A stretch of 13,161 nucleotides of DNA from an uncultured Azohydromonas sp. (GTDB lineage Bacteria; Pseudomonadota; Gammaproteobacteria; Burkholderiales; Burkholderiaceae_C). The DNA lies in the NCBI RefSeq assembly GCF_937926365.1, contig NZ_CALAOH010000147.1, forward strand, positions 1 through 13,161, given 5' to 3'. Both the position numbers and the translations under genes were made by a program. The notes under the pieces are model-generated. The model saw nothing but the letters and a program-made list of their open reading frames with translations. It did no database searches and had not been told where the DNA came from. Below are positions 1 through 7,544 of the stretch, piece by piece. Within the stretch, counting starts at the first letter, position 1. Each line of letters opens with the position of its first letter.

Positions 1-1
1 G

Positions 2-1090
<1,089 letters not shown>

Positions 1091-1091
1091 G

Positions 1092-3668
1092 TCACCCCCC
1101 CGCCGCCACTCCCTCCCGCGCCAGCCACTGCAGCAGCCTGACGTACAGCAGCGCCGGCTCCACGGGCTTGGAGAGGTGGTCGTTCATGCCGGCGGCCAGG
1201 CAGGCGGCGCGGTCTTCGGCGAAGGCGTTGGCCGTCATCGCGACGATGGGCAGCGCGGGGCGGCGGGCGCGGATCAGCGCCGCGGCCTCCAGCCCGCCCA
1301 TGTTGGGCATCTGCAAGTCCATCAGGATCAGGTCGAAGTCCCGCGCCAGCGCCGCCGCCACCGCGCGCTCGCCGTCCTCGGCCACCTCCACCGCCAACCC
1401 CACGGCGCGCAGCATGCTCAGGGCCACCTCCTGGTTCACCGGGTTGTCCTCGGCCAGCAGCACCCGCGCGCCGGCATGCCGCTGGCGCACCAGCGCTCGG
1501 GCGTCCTGGGCCGGGATCGGCGCTGCCCCGGACACCGGTTGCGGCGCCGGAGCCTGGGACAGCGGCTGCGGCACCACCGGCCCGGAAGCGGACGCGGACG
1601 CGGATTGGGATGCAGAGGCGGGAGCAGGCACGGGGGCTGGCGCCGGCCGTGGTGCCACGGCCGGCGCCGGTGCCGGCGGCGCCTCGCCCAGGGCCAGGCG
1701 AGCCGTGAACCAGAAGCGGCTGCCCTGCCCCACGCGGCTGTGCGCTCCCACCTCGCCGCCCATCAGCTCGGCCAGGCGCTGCGTCAGCGCCAAGCCCAGC
1801 CCCGTGCCGCCGTGGCGGCGGCTGGTGGAGACGTCGGCCTGCTCGAAAGCGCGGAACAGCGCCCCCATCCGGTCGGCCGGGATGCCCTCGCCGGTGTCGC
1901 TGACCTCGAAGCGCAGCAGCAGCGTCGCCTCCTCGTGGCGCAGCAGGGCGCAGCGCAGGCGCACCTCGCCGCGGGCGGTGAACTTCACGGCGTTGGACAG
2001 CAGGTTGATCAGCGCCTGCTTCAGCCGCGTCGGGTCGCCACGCAGCCACGGCGGCAGCGTGTCGTCGCGCTCCAGCGCCAGCGCCAGCCCCTTGGAGGCC
2101 GCGCCCTCGCGCACGAGGTCCAGCGCGGCGCCCAGCACGCCGTCCAGCGCGAAATCGATGTGCTCCAGCGCCATCTTGTCCGCCTCGATCTTGGAGAGGT
2201 CCAGGATGTCGTTGAGCAGTTGCAGCAGGTGCCGCCCCGCGGCCTCCACCTTGTGCAGCCGCTGCAGTTGCCGCGGCTCGGTGCCGTCGCTGAGCATCAG
2301 GTGCGTCAGGCCCAGGATGGCGTTCATCGGGGTGCGGATCTCGTGGCTCATGTGCGCCAGGAAGGCGCTCTTGGCCCGCGTGGCGGCTTCCGCCTGCACC
2401 GCGCGCTGCGCCAGCGCCTGCTGCGCGCGTTCGAGCTCGGCGGTGCGCTGCGCCACCTCGGCGGCCTGGCCCTGCAGCCGCGCGGCCATGGCGTTGAAAT
2501 CCTCCGCGAGCTGGCCCAGCTCGTCCGTGCCGCCGGGCTGCACGCGCGCCGACAGGTCGCCGCCGGCAATGGCGGTGGTGGCCCGTGCCAGGCCGTGCAC
2601 CCGGCGCACCAGGCCCGCGGCCAGGAACCAGCCCACGGCGCCGGCCAGCGCCATGATGGCCAGCGCCAGCATCGCCTTGTGCCGCGTGAGCTGCGCCAGC
2701 TGCTGCTCCAGCCCGCCCTCGGGCACCAGGTAGAACGCCGTCCACGGCACCGTCTCCAGCCGGCGCGCGGCGCCCTGGTTCCAGCCCTGGTAGACCTCCG
2801 AATAGGCCCGGAACACCCCGGCATCGAGCCGGGCCGCGAGGGCGCGCTCGAACACGGGCTGGAACACGCGCGCGTCCTCCACCAGCGCGCGCGTGCGCTC
2901 GCCGAAGCGCTGCTCGGCCACGAGTTGCGCCCTGTCCGCCTCCGGCAGCGCACCGGCCGGGCGAAACATGAGCACGGCGTCGTTGCTGTGGGCGATACGG
3001 ATTCCGTAACGGTCCAGCACCAGGGCATAGCCCTGCACCCCGGCCTGAGCGCCGGCCGCCTTCACCCGCTGCCACAGCACCGCGGCATTGACGCCCACCA
3101 GTACCGCGCAGTCCGGCGCGCCCGGCACCGCCACGGGCGCGGCATGGACGATGGCCGCAAGCTCCCCGTGCGGCGTCTGGATCAGGAGCACGTCCGAGGT
3201 GTAGGCGCTGCCCTGCAGCGCCGCCTGCACGTGCGCGCGCATGGCCCGGTTGGCGCCGACGAGGGCGCCGTCACTGGCGGCCACGACGACGCCGGCGGTG
3301 TCCACCAGGGCTGCGCTCTCGACGCCCGCCTCCTTGTCCACGAAAACCGCCAGCAGGCGCTGCAGCGCGGCACGCGTCCCGGCCCGGGCGCGCTCATCGG
3401 CTGCACAGAAGGCCCGCACCTGGTCCAGCCGCGCCAGGCTCGCCGCCAGTAGCTGGTGGCCGCGGTTGAAGTCGTCCAGGGCGTCCGCCAGCTGCGCGGT
3501 GCGGGCCTGCACCACCCGGGCTGAAGACTCCAGCAACCGCTGCTGCGCCTGGCGCAGGTCGATCCAGGCAGCCAGCGCCAGCGGCAGCATTGACGCCGCC
3601 ACCAACAGCGCCGCGATCTTGGTGTTCAGCGGCCAGCGGCGCACCAGGGCCCCAGCTTTCGACTTCAT
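1092..3668 (-). CDS. membrane-bound hybrid sensor histidine kinase with C-terminal receiver
   Basis: Inner-membrane hybrid kinase of 858 residues. From the chosen ATG: basic N-terminus and TM1 (about 18-36), periplasmic sensor of about 290 residues that resembles a double-Cache arrangement (inferred from size and placement), TM2 (about 332-354), HAMP (355-400, with GGDLSARV and TDELGQLAEDFNAM), coiled coil (400-435), HisKA with His442 (AHMSHEIRTPMNAILGL), N-box Asn559, G1 DTGEGI (591-596), G2 GGTGLGLAL (620-628), an Ala/Pro/Ser-rich linker (about 663-722) and a receiver with acidic pair E740/D741, phospho-acceptor Asp784 (ILMDLQMPNMGG), Thr812 and Lys834. No HPt domain is present, so phosphorelay would need a separate HPt protein, or the receiver acts as an internal control. 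The ATG at 3668 was preferred because it gives a normal MKSK...RRW lead into TM1; no strong ribosome binding site precedes it. A GTG at 3758 would add 30 residues. Confidence 0.94.
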   Translation of the reverse strand: MKSKAGALVRRWPLNTKIAALLVAASMLPLALAAWIDLRQAQQRLLESSARVVQARTAQLADALDDFNRGHQLLAASLARLDQVRAFCAADERARAGTRAALQRLLAVFVDKEAGVESAALVDTAGVVVAASDGALVGANRAMRAHVQAALQGSAYTSDVLLIQTPHGELAAIVHAAPVAVPGAPDCAVLVGVNAAVLWQRVKAAGAQAGVQGYALVLDRYGIRIAHSNDAVLMFRPAGALPEADRAQLVAEQRFGERTRALVEDARVFQPVFERALAARLDAGVFRAYSEVYQGWNQGAARRLETVPWTAFYLVPEGGLEQQLAQLTRHKAMLALAIMALAGAVGWFLAAGLVRRVHGLARATTAIAGGDLSARVQPGGTDELGQLAEDFNAMAARLQGQAAEVAQRTAELERAQQALAQRAVQAEAATRAKSAFLAHMSHEIRTPMNAILGLTHLMLSDGTEPRQLQRLHKVEAAGRHLLQLLNDILDLSKIEADKMALEHIDFALDGVLGAALDLVREGAASKGLALALERDDTLPPWLRGDPTRLKQALINLLSNAVKFTARGEVRLRCALLRHEEATLLLRFEVSDTGEGIPADRMGALFRAFEQADVSTSRRHGGTGLGLALTQRLAELMGGEVGAHSRVGQGSRFWFTARLALGEAPPAPAPAVAPRPAPAPVPAPASASQSASASASGPVVPQPLSQAPAPQPVSGAAPIPAQDARALVRQRHAGARVLLAEDNPVNQEVALSMLRAVGLAVEVAEDGERAVAAALARDFDLILMDLQMPNMGGLEAAALIRARRPALPIVAMTANAFAEDRAACLAAGMNDHLSKPVEPALLYVRLLQWLAREGVAAGG

Positions 3669-3725
3669 GCCGCACCGCGCCGCGGGCGCGCTCCGGCCAC
3701 CGTGAAAGGCGCCTGCCCTGGCTGG

Positions 3726-3741
3726 CGCATGCATGCATGCG
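3726..3741. repeat. 16-base perfect palindrome made of GCAT units
   Basis: CGCATGCATGCATGCG is its own reverse complement and contains three and a half tandem GCAT units (3727-3740). It lies 58 bases upstream of the preferred hybrid-kinase start. It could be an operator for a dimeric regulator or a short simple-sequence tract prone to slippage. If the GTG at 3758 were used as start, it would instead be coding. Confidence 0.6.
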
Positions 3742-3967
3742 AAGCAGCCACCACCCACTCACCACCGGAAACAGCGCGCACAACCAACCCAACAGCAGAA
3801 ACTACTAGTGACAATTTTCAGCTTTTGAGCGAACTGTATGCCGGCTGGTTTACAGATCGGCCAGCGGCCTGGGGTTAGCACCCATGTGCCTGCCCCGGGC
3901 TGCGTGAGGAAGTTCCGGGCGCGCGGGGCATGGAGGTTGCTGCGATTCGTGTCTTGGGGGAACCCAT

Positions 3968-3972
3968 GGAGG
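3968..3972 (+). promoter_or_regulatory. strong ribosome binding site that fixes the Crp/Fnr regulator start
   Basis: GGAGG lies six bases before the ATG at 3979. The frame is open further upstream to 3838, but no comparable site precedes the earlier start, and the residues added there have no family resemblance, so this site decides the start. Confidence 0.8.
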
Positions 3973-3978
3973 CCGGCC

Positions 3979-4698
3979 ATGAGACCGAACGCCGGGCCCG
4001 CGCACGAGCCGCACAACCGCCTGCTGGACCGCCTGCTGCAGGACTGTCCGGTGCTTGCTCCAGCCGTTGAGCGCCGCGCCGGGCGTGCCGGCGAGGAGCT
4101 GTACCGCGAGGGCAGCCGCATCAGCCACGTGTGCTTCCCCACGCGTGGCGTGGTTTCGGTGGTCGTGCGGTTGCGCGACGGCGCCATGGCCGACGTGCAG
4201 ACCGTCGGCAACGAGGGCCTGGTAGGTCTGCCGGCTTGGCTGGGCATCGTGGACAGCCCCGACACCGTCATCCAGCAGGCCGACGGCGAGATCGTGCGCA
4301 TCGGCGTGGCGCCGTTCAACGAGGGCGTGCACCGCAGCGCGCATGCGTGCCGGCTGCTCAACGGCTACGTGGCCTATGGCTTTCGCTTCAGCAGCCAGAC
4401 CTGCGTGTGCAACACGCACCACTCGGTGCGCCAGCGCCTGTGCCGTTGGCTGCTGAGTTCCGCGGACCGCGCCGGCACTACCGACGTCGCGCTCACGCAG
4501 GCGATGCTGGCGGCAATGCTGGGCGTGCGGCGCCAGTCCGTGGGCGAAGTGCTGGTGTCGCTGCATCTGGCCGGTGTCATCGGGCAGCGGCGCGGTCGCA
4601 TCCAGCTGCTGGACCGCCCGCGGCTGGAAGAACTCGCCTGCGAGTGCTACGGCACCACGCGCGCGCTCTACGCCCGGCTGGTGGAGCCGCTGCTGTAA
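3979..4698 (+). CDS. Crp/Fnr-family transcriptional regulator
   Basis: Predicted 239-residue DNA-binding regulator. Residues about 14-125 form a cNMP-binding-like beta-roll, with the family pattern FPTRGVVSVVVRL (53-65) and VGNEGLVGLPAWLG (76-89). A dimer helix follows (about 140-160), in which the CNTHHSVRQRLCRWLL stretch (144-159) is typical of this subfamily. The C-terminal winged helix-turn-helix includes LTQAMLAAMLGVRRQSVGEVL (172-192), then a wing with RGRIQLLDRPRLEELACECY. The N-terminal four-cysteine cluster of true FNR is absent, and the Arg/Ser pattern for cAMP binding in the beta-roll is not kept, so the ligand is unknown. It is transcribed away from the hybrid kinase and is followed by a candidate terminator, so it is probably monocistronic. 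Control of its neighbours is possible but not shown. Confidence 0.92.
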   Translation: MRPNAGPAHEPHNRLLDRLLQDCPVLAPAVERRAGRAGEELYREGSRISHVCFPTRGVVSVVVRLRDGAMADVQTVGNEGLVGLPAWLGIVDSPDTVIQQADGEIVRIGVAPFNEGVHRSAHACRLLNGYVAYGFRFSSQTCVCNTHHSVRQRLCRWLLSSADRAGTTDVALTQAMLAAMLGVRRQSVGEVLVSLHLAGVIGQRRGRIQLLDRPRLEELACECYGTTRALYARLVEPLL

Positions 4699-4792
4699 CG
4701 CGGTGCTGCCGGAGCAGCCCGTGACGGCATTCGCGGCAGCGCCTGGTTACCCCATGCGCATCCCCTAACCACGGGGGCGTTCACTGCCGCGT

Positions 4793-4826
4793 CGCGGGGC
4801 CGATGCCCCGTGCGGACCCATTTTTT
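4793..4826 (+). terminator. candidate rho-independent terminator after the Crp/Fnr regulator
   Basis: The stem pairs 4793-4800 (CGCGGGGC) with 4805-4812 (GCCCCGTG) around a four-base loop, with one G-T pair, and six T residues stand at 4821-4826. The eight-base gap between stem and T-run is longer than ideal, so efficiency is uncertain. It lies 95 bases after the regulator stop and well before the next gene. Confidence 0.5.
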
Positions 4827-4935
4827 CCATCCAGTCACCCGCGACCCTCCGGTCGATGGCTTGGGCCGGTGGGCCGCGCGCGGCTGTGGCCAGCGGGCGT
4901 CTCCCGGCGCGGCGACTCCGGCACTGAAGAACAGC

Positions 4936-6039
4936 ATGAAGAACTTCCGACTCCAACCTTCCCTCGCGCTGGCGGCCTTGATGCTGGCGTGCACCGGGCC
5001 GCAGGCCCTGGCGGCCGGCGAGGCGCGCGTGAAGTGGCATCCGGGCCACTACGTCGCGCTGGGCGCCAACGCGGGCGACTACCTCGTGACGCAGACCTTC
5101 AAAGAGATCGGTGCGCTGCCCAACGTGCGCGGCGTGATGGTGCGCTACGCCTGGCGCGACATCGAGACCGCCCCGGGCGTGTACGACTACTCCCGCATCG
5201 ACCGCGACCTGGGCCTGGCCCGAGCGGCGGGCAAGCAGCTCTTCATCACCATCAGCACCAAGGCCTTCAAGGCCGGCGCCCGCGCGGTACCGGACTACCT
5301 GCACACGGCGGCCTATGGCGACGGCGTCTACCGCATCCGCATCAACGGCAAGGACAGCGTGGGCACCGAGGCCACCACGGGCGAGAACGTCGCGCTGTAC
5401 GTGCCCGCCGTGCGCGACCGCCTCATCGCGCTGTCCCAGGCGCTGGGCCGGCGCTACAACGCCGACAACAACTTCGAGGGCATCGCCTTCAACGAGACGG
5501 CGCTGGGGCAGGCGGTGGTGCCGCTGACCGAGGCGCAGAAGGCCGACTTCTTCGCCAACCTGGCGCAGGTGGACACCGCCACGCGCAAGGCCTTCCCGAA
5601 CACGGTGGTGCTGCAGTTCATCAACTTCCCCAAGCCCTACATGCCGGGCTTGGTGAGCAACATGCTGTCTTCCGGCGTGGCGCTGGGCGGCCCCGACACC
5701 TTCCTCAACGACAGCACACTGGAGGCTTCGGCCTACCCGCTCTACGACAGCGCGGCCGGCAAGGTGCCGCTGGGGCCCTCGGTGCAGGCCGAGAACTACG
5801 TGACCACCTACCAGTTCGGCCCCTACGCGCCGCCGGCGGTGAGCTCGCTCTACGCCTTCGCCAAGGGCCGGCTGCACGCCAACTACCTGTTCTGGAGCAA
5901 GACGCTGACGGAGCCGCTGGTGCCCTACGCCAAGGTGCTGCAGATGTTCAAGTCCGCGGGCTTCCCCAAGGATGCCGCCGGCGGCCTGTCCAGCGTCTGC
6001 CCGAGCACCTTCACGGCCGGCTGCACCAACGCGCTATGA
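4936..6039 (+). CDS. secreted TIM-barrel protein, putative clan GH-A glycoside hydrolase
   Basis: Predicted exported protein of 367 residues. The start MKNFRLQPS begins a classic signal peptide: basic tip, hydrophobic core (8-18), cleavage near ALAA (24-27). Cys19 sits in the core but MLAC is a poor lipobox, so type I cleavage is preferred. The mature part reads like a (beta/alpha)8 barrel: GVMVRYAWRDIETAPGVYDY (66-85) and KQLFITIST (100-108) are like early strands of GH-A enzymes; FEGIAFNETALG (180-191) has the Asn-Glu pair expected after strand 4 (Glu187 acid/base); SVQAENY (282-288) offers Glu285 as strand-7 nucleophile; HANYLFW (314-320) ends in the Trp often found after strand 8. Cys355 and Cys363 may form a disulfide. 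I cannot name a CAZy family or substrate. The frame is open back to 4810, but that extension precedes the signal peptide and crosses the terminator. Likely a single-gene unit. Confidence 0.8.
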   Translation: MKNFRLQPSLALAALMLACTGPQALAAGEARVKWHPGHYVALGANAGDYLVTQTFKEIGALPNVRGVMVRYAWRDIETAPGVYDYSRIDRDLGLARAAGKQLFITISTKAFKAGARAVPDYLHTAAYGDGVYRIRINGKDSVGTEATTGENVALYVPAVRDRLIALSQALGRRYNADNNFEGIAFNETALGQAVVPLTEAQKADFFANLAQVDTATRKAFPNTVVLQFINFPKPYMPGLVSNMLSSGVALGGPDTFLNDSTLEASAYPLYDSAAGKVPLGPSVQAENYVTTYQFGPYAPPAVSSLYAFAKGRLHANYLFWSKTLTEPLVPYAKVLQMFKSAGFPKDAAGGLSSVCPSTFTAGCTNAL

Positions 6040-6045
6040 CAAGAA

Positions 6046-6072
6046 AGGGGCCGCCCTGCGGTGGCGGCCCCT
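6046..6072 (+). terminator. hairpin terminator after the putative glycosidase
   Basis: Directly after the stop codon, AGGGGCCGCC (6046-6055) pairs perfectly with GGCGGCCCCT (6063-6072) around a seven-base loop. No T-run follows; the next bases are C/T-rich. The position and a ten-pair GC stem support a terminator or mRNA 3'-end stabiliser. Confidence 0.65.
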
Positions 6073-6557
6073 GCTCCCTCCCCTCCTTCCCCGACGGTTT
6101 CGCCCCATCAGTTAGGCCTGCGGGCATGGCATGCCGCTCTCTCCGCGGCGTCCTGGCACGCAGGCATTCGAATCACGGCCCTTCCCAGATATTCGTACCC
6201 ATGGCTTAGCGGGCCTTATGGACATCAAATACCGCCCCGGCAGTCGCAGAGACGATAAAAATCCGGCGCAGCAACTCGCCAATAGCGAAATTACTCATGA
6301 CGCTGCTGGACTCGCACCCAGCCGCCCTCTGCGAGCTCATCAACCAGCGGGCACGGCGAATTCCCGGAACCGAAACCACGCACCGCCGCCCCGCTCTCCA
6401 ACCACGCCTTGTTATTATTCTTGATACATCACCACAATCCTTTCCGGGCGGGAACCAATGTATTGCAAAAACTCATCTTAGTTCCACCAAAAGCGTGTTT
6501 ACCAAATATATGCACTACGGCAAGGGGCAATAAGCAAGACGCAACTAACACCCTGAT

Positions 6558-6577
6558 AAATACCCGGAACCGTATTT
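6558..6577. repeat. AAATAC-N8-GTATTT inverted repeat
   Basis: AAATAC (6558-6563) and GTATTT (6572-6577) are perfect inverted half sites eight bases apart, 124 bases before the phosphatase start. The layout suits a dimeric regulator's operator, but six-base arms in AT-rich DNA can arise by chance. Confidence 0.4.
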
Positions 6578-6595
6578 GAGACGCAATTTCAACAA

Positions 6596-6636
6596 TTTCC
6601 CGGGAAAACCCCGGGAAAAGCGGCAGAAACCCCGGG
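6596..6636. repeat. clustered CCCGGG repeats upstream of the phosphatase gene
   Basis: CCCGGGAAAA occurs at 6599-6608 and again at 6610-6619, and AAACCCCGGG at 6606-6615 and 6627-6636. The first copy is the centre of the 12-base perfect palindrome TTTCCCGGGAAA (6596-6607). The cluster ends 64 bases before the phosphatase ATG, where operator sites or a 5' leader could lie. Confidence 0.6.
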
Positions 6637-6700
6637 CCATCCGCCACATGGGCCTCGCGGTTGCTGAGCACCAGGCCAGTCACCGCTTGCCCGCCACGCC

Positions 6701-7393
6701 ATGAAGGAACTCGCTCCCACCGAGGCCGTACTGCTCGACATCGACGGCACGTTGCTGGACAGCAACGACGCGCATGCCCGCTCCTGGGCCGAGGTGTTCG
6801 GCCGCCACGGCCTGCCGCCTACCTTCGAGCAGGTGCGTCCGCTCATCGGCAAGGGCTCGGACAAGCTGCTGGCCGAGCTGGTGGGCATCGACCACGAGTC
6901 GCCGCGGGGCAAGCAACTGGGCGACGAGCGGCGCGAGCTGTTCCTGAAGGAGTACCTCCCCCGGCTGGAGCCCACACCGGGCGCGCGCGAGCTGGTGCAG
7001 CGGCTGCGCGACGACGGGATCAAGGTCGTGATCGCCACCTCGGCCAAGGGGCAAGAGCTGCAAGCGCTGCTGCGCCAGGCCGGCGTGCAAGACCTCATCG
7101 AGGCGGCGACGACCTCGGACGACGCGGAGCAGTCCAAGCCCGATCCGGACATCGTGCACGCCGCGCTGGAGCGCGCGGGGGTACAGCCGGTGGAGGCCAT
7201 GATGATCGGCGACACGCCCTACGACGTCGAAGCCGCGCGTGCCGCCGGCGTGGACACCATCGCCCTGCGCTGTGGTGGCTGGTGGGGCGACGCGGCGCTG
7301 GCCGGGGCCGTGGCCCTCTACGACCACCCGGCCGCGCTGGTGCGGGCGTGGCAGGAGTCGCCCATCTACAGGCGGCGCATTCCGGGCGGGTGA
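6701..7393 (+). CDS. HAD-superfamily phosphatase (phosphoglycolate phosphatase-like)
   Basis: Predicted cytoplasmic hydrolase of 230 residues that forms an aspartyl-phosphate intermediate to remove phosphate from a small metabolite. All four HAD motifs are present: motif I LLDIDGTLLD with Asp13 (nucleophile) and Asp15 (acid/base), motif II VVIATS with Ser114, motif III Lys146 in SKPDPD, motif IV MMIGDTPYD with Asp171 and Asp175 for Mg2+. A helical C1-type cap lies between motifs I and II (about 20-85). This matches the Gph/beta-phosphoglucomutase-like branch; the substrate cannot be told from sequence. The C-terminus carries an unusual Trp-rich CGGWWGDAAL and a basic tail. The ATG has no good ribosome binding site, but the DIDGT motif sits at the usual distance from it. 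The next gene starts about 150 bases later in the same direction. Confidence 0.93.
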   Translation: MKELAPTEAVLLDIDGTLLDSNDAHARSWAEVFGRHGLPPTFEQVRPLIGKGSDKLLAELVGIDHESPRGKQLGDERRELFLKEYLPRLEPTPGARELVQRLRDDGIKVVIATSAKGQELQALLRQAGVQDLIEAATTSDDAEQSKPDPDIVHAALERAGVQPVEAMMIGDTPYDVEAARAAGVDTIALRCGGWWGDAALAGAVALYDHPAALVRAWQESPIYRRRIPGG

Positions 7394-7532
7394 AGCGGCC
7401 CCCTCAGGGTTTGCAGTGGCCGCATTCGGGCAGCAGCGGCCAGCAGCCCGGGGCCGGCGCCGAAAATTCCCCTGCCACCCTCCGGGATCACGCCCTGCTT
7501 CAGTCCCAGGCATCGCCCGGGGTTGCCAGGGC

Positions 7533-7538
7533 GGGGAG
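7533..7538 (+). promoter_or_regulatory. ribosome binding site supporting a TTG start
   Basis: GGGGAG lies six bases before the TTG at 7545. The only nearby ATG in frame, at 7680, has no comparable site. Confidence 0.6.
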
Positions 7539-7544
7539 CTCGCA

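Larger units (their letters stand above)
3669..3978. promoter_or_regulatory. divergent control region between hybrid kinase and Crp/Fnr regulator
   Basis: This 310-base spacer must hold the start signals of both flanking genes. Most of it is GC-rich, but 3781-3840 is only about 42% GC by hand count, which is where promoters would be expected to melt. Rightward, TTGAGC (3825-3830) and TTTACA (3849-3854) sit 18 bases apart as a weak -35/-10 pair; leftward, the complement of 3809-3814 reads TTGTCA, a good -35 match, but no matching -10 box lies at the right distance. No FNR- or CRP-type half sites are obvious. The region also carries the GCAT palindrome at 3726-3741. That a promoter exists here follows from gene layout; the exact boxes are guesses. 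Confidence 0.5.
6073..6700. other. gene-poor spacer, partly low GC, no confident gene
   Basis: About 630 bases without a gene I can support. The left part is GC-rich and featureless. From roughly 6210 the composition falls, and 6421-6600 is about 43% GC by hand count, far below the flanking genes. Three short open frames exist: 30 codons leftward (6206-6298, beginning MSNFAIGELL), 78 codons rightward (6297-6533) and 84 codons leftward from a GTG (6429-6683), the last with one hydrophobic stretch. None has a good ribosome binding site or recognisable domain. A ten-base direct repeat CCCGGAACCG occurs at 6363-6372 and 6563-6572, exactly 200 bases apart. The stretch probably includes the phosphatase promoter and may be the remnant of transferred DNA. 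Confidence 0.6.

Noticed and set aside
4810..4935. 42-residue N-terminal extension of the putative glycosidase from a GTG
   Set aside because: It would put a polar stretch before a good signal peptide and translate through a hairpin and T-run that look like the previous gene's terminator.
6206..6298. 30-codon minus-strand frame beginning MSNFAIGELL
   Set aside because: It has a different codon style from the neighbours and could be a remnant, but there is no ribosome binding site, domain or conserved context to support it as a gene.
6155..6340. tRNA-like T-arm strings (ATTCGAAT near 6167-6174 and GTGCGAGT on the minus strand near 6312-6319)
   Set aside because: The first has no pairing stem; the second has a five-base stem but an eight-base loop, and no matching acceptor, D or anticodon arms can be built around either.
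6297..6533. 78-codon plus-strand frame in the spacer
   Set aside because: No ribosome binding site, no domain, ends in the low-GC stretch; its length is not unusual by chance.
6429..6683. 84-codon minus-strand frame with one hydrophobic segment
   Set aside because: GTG start without ribosome binding site, runs through the repeat cluster and the likely phosphatase promoter; no recognisable similarity.
7395..7423. GCGGCC/GGCCGC inverted repeat just after the phosphatase stop as a terminator
   Set aside because: Six-base arms of a very common GC-rich string with a 17-base loop and no T-run; too weak to call.
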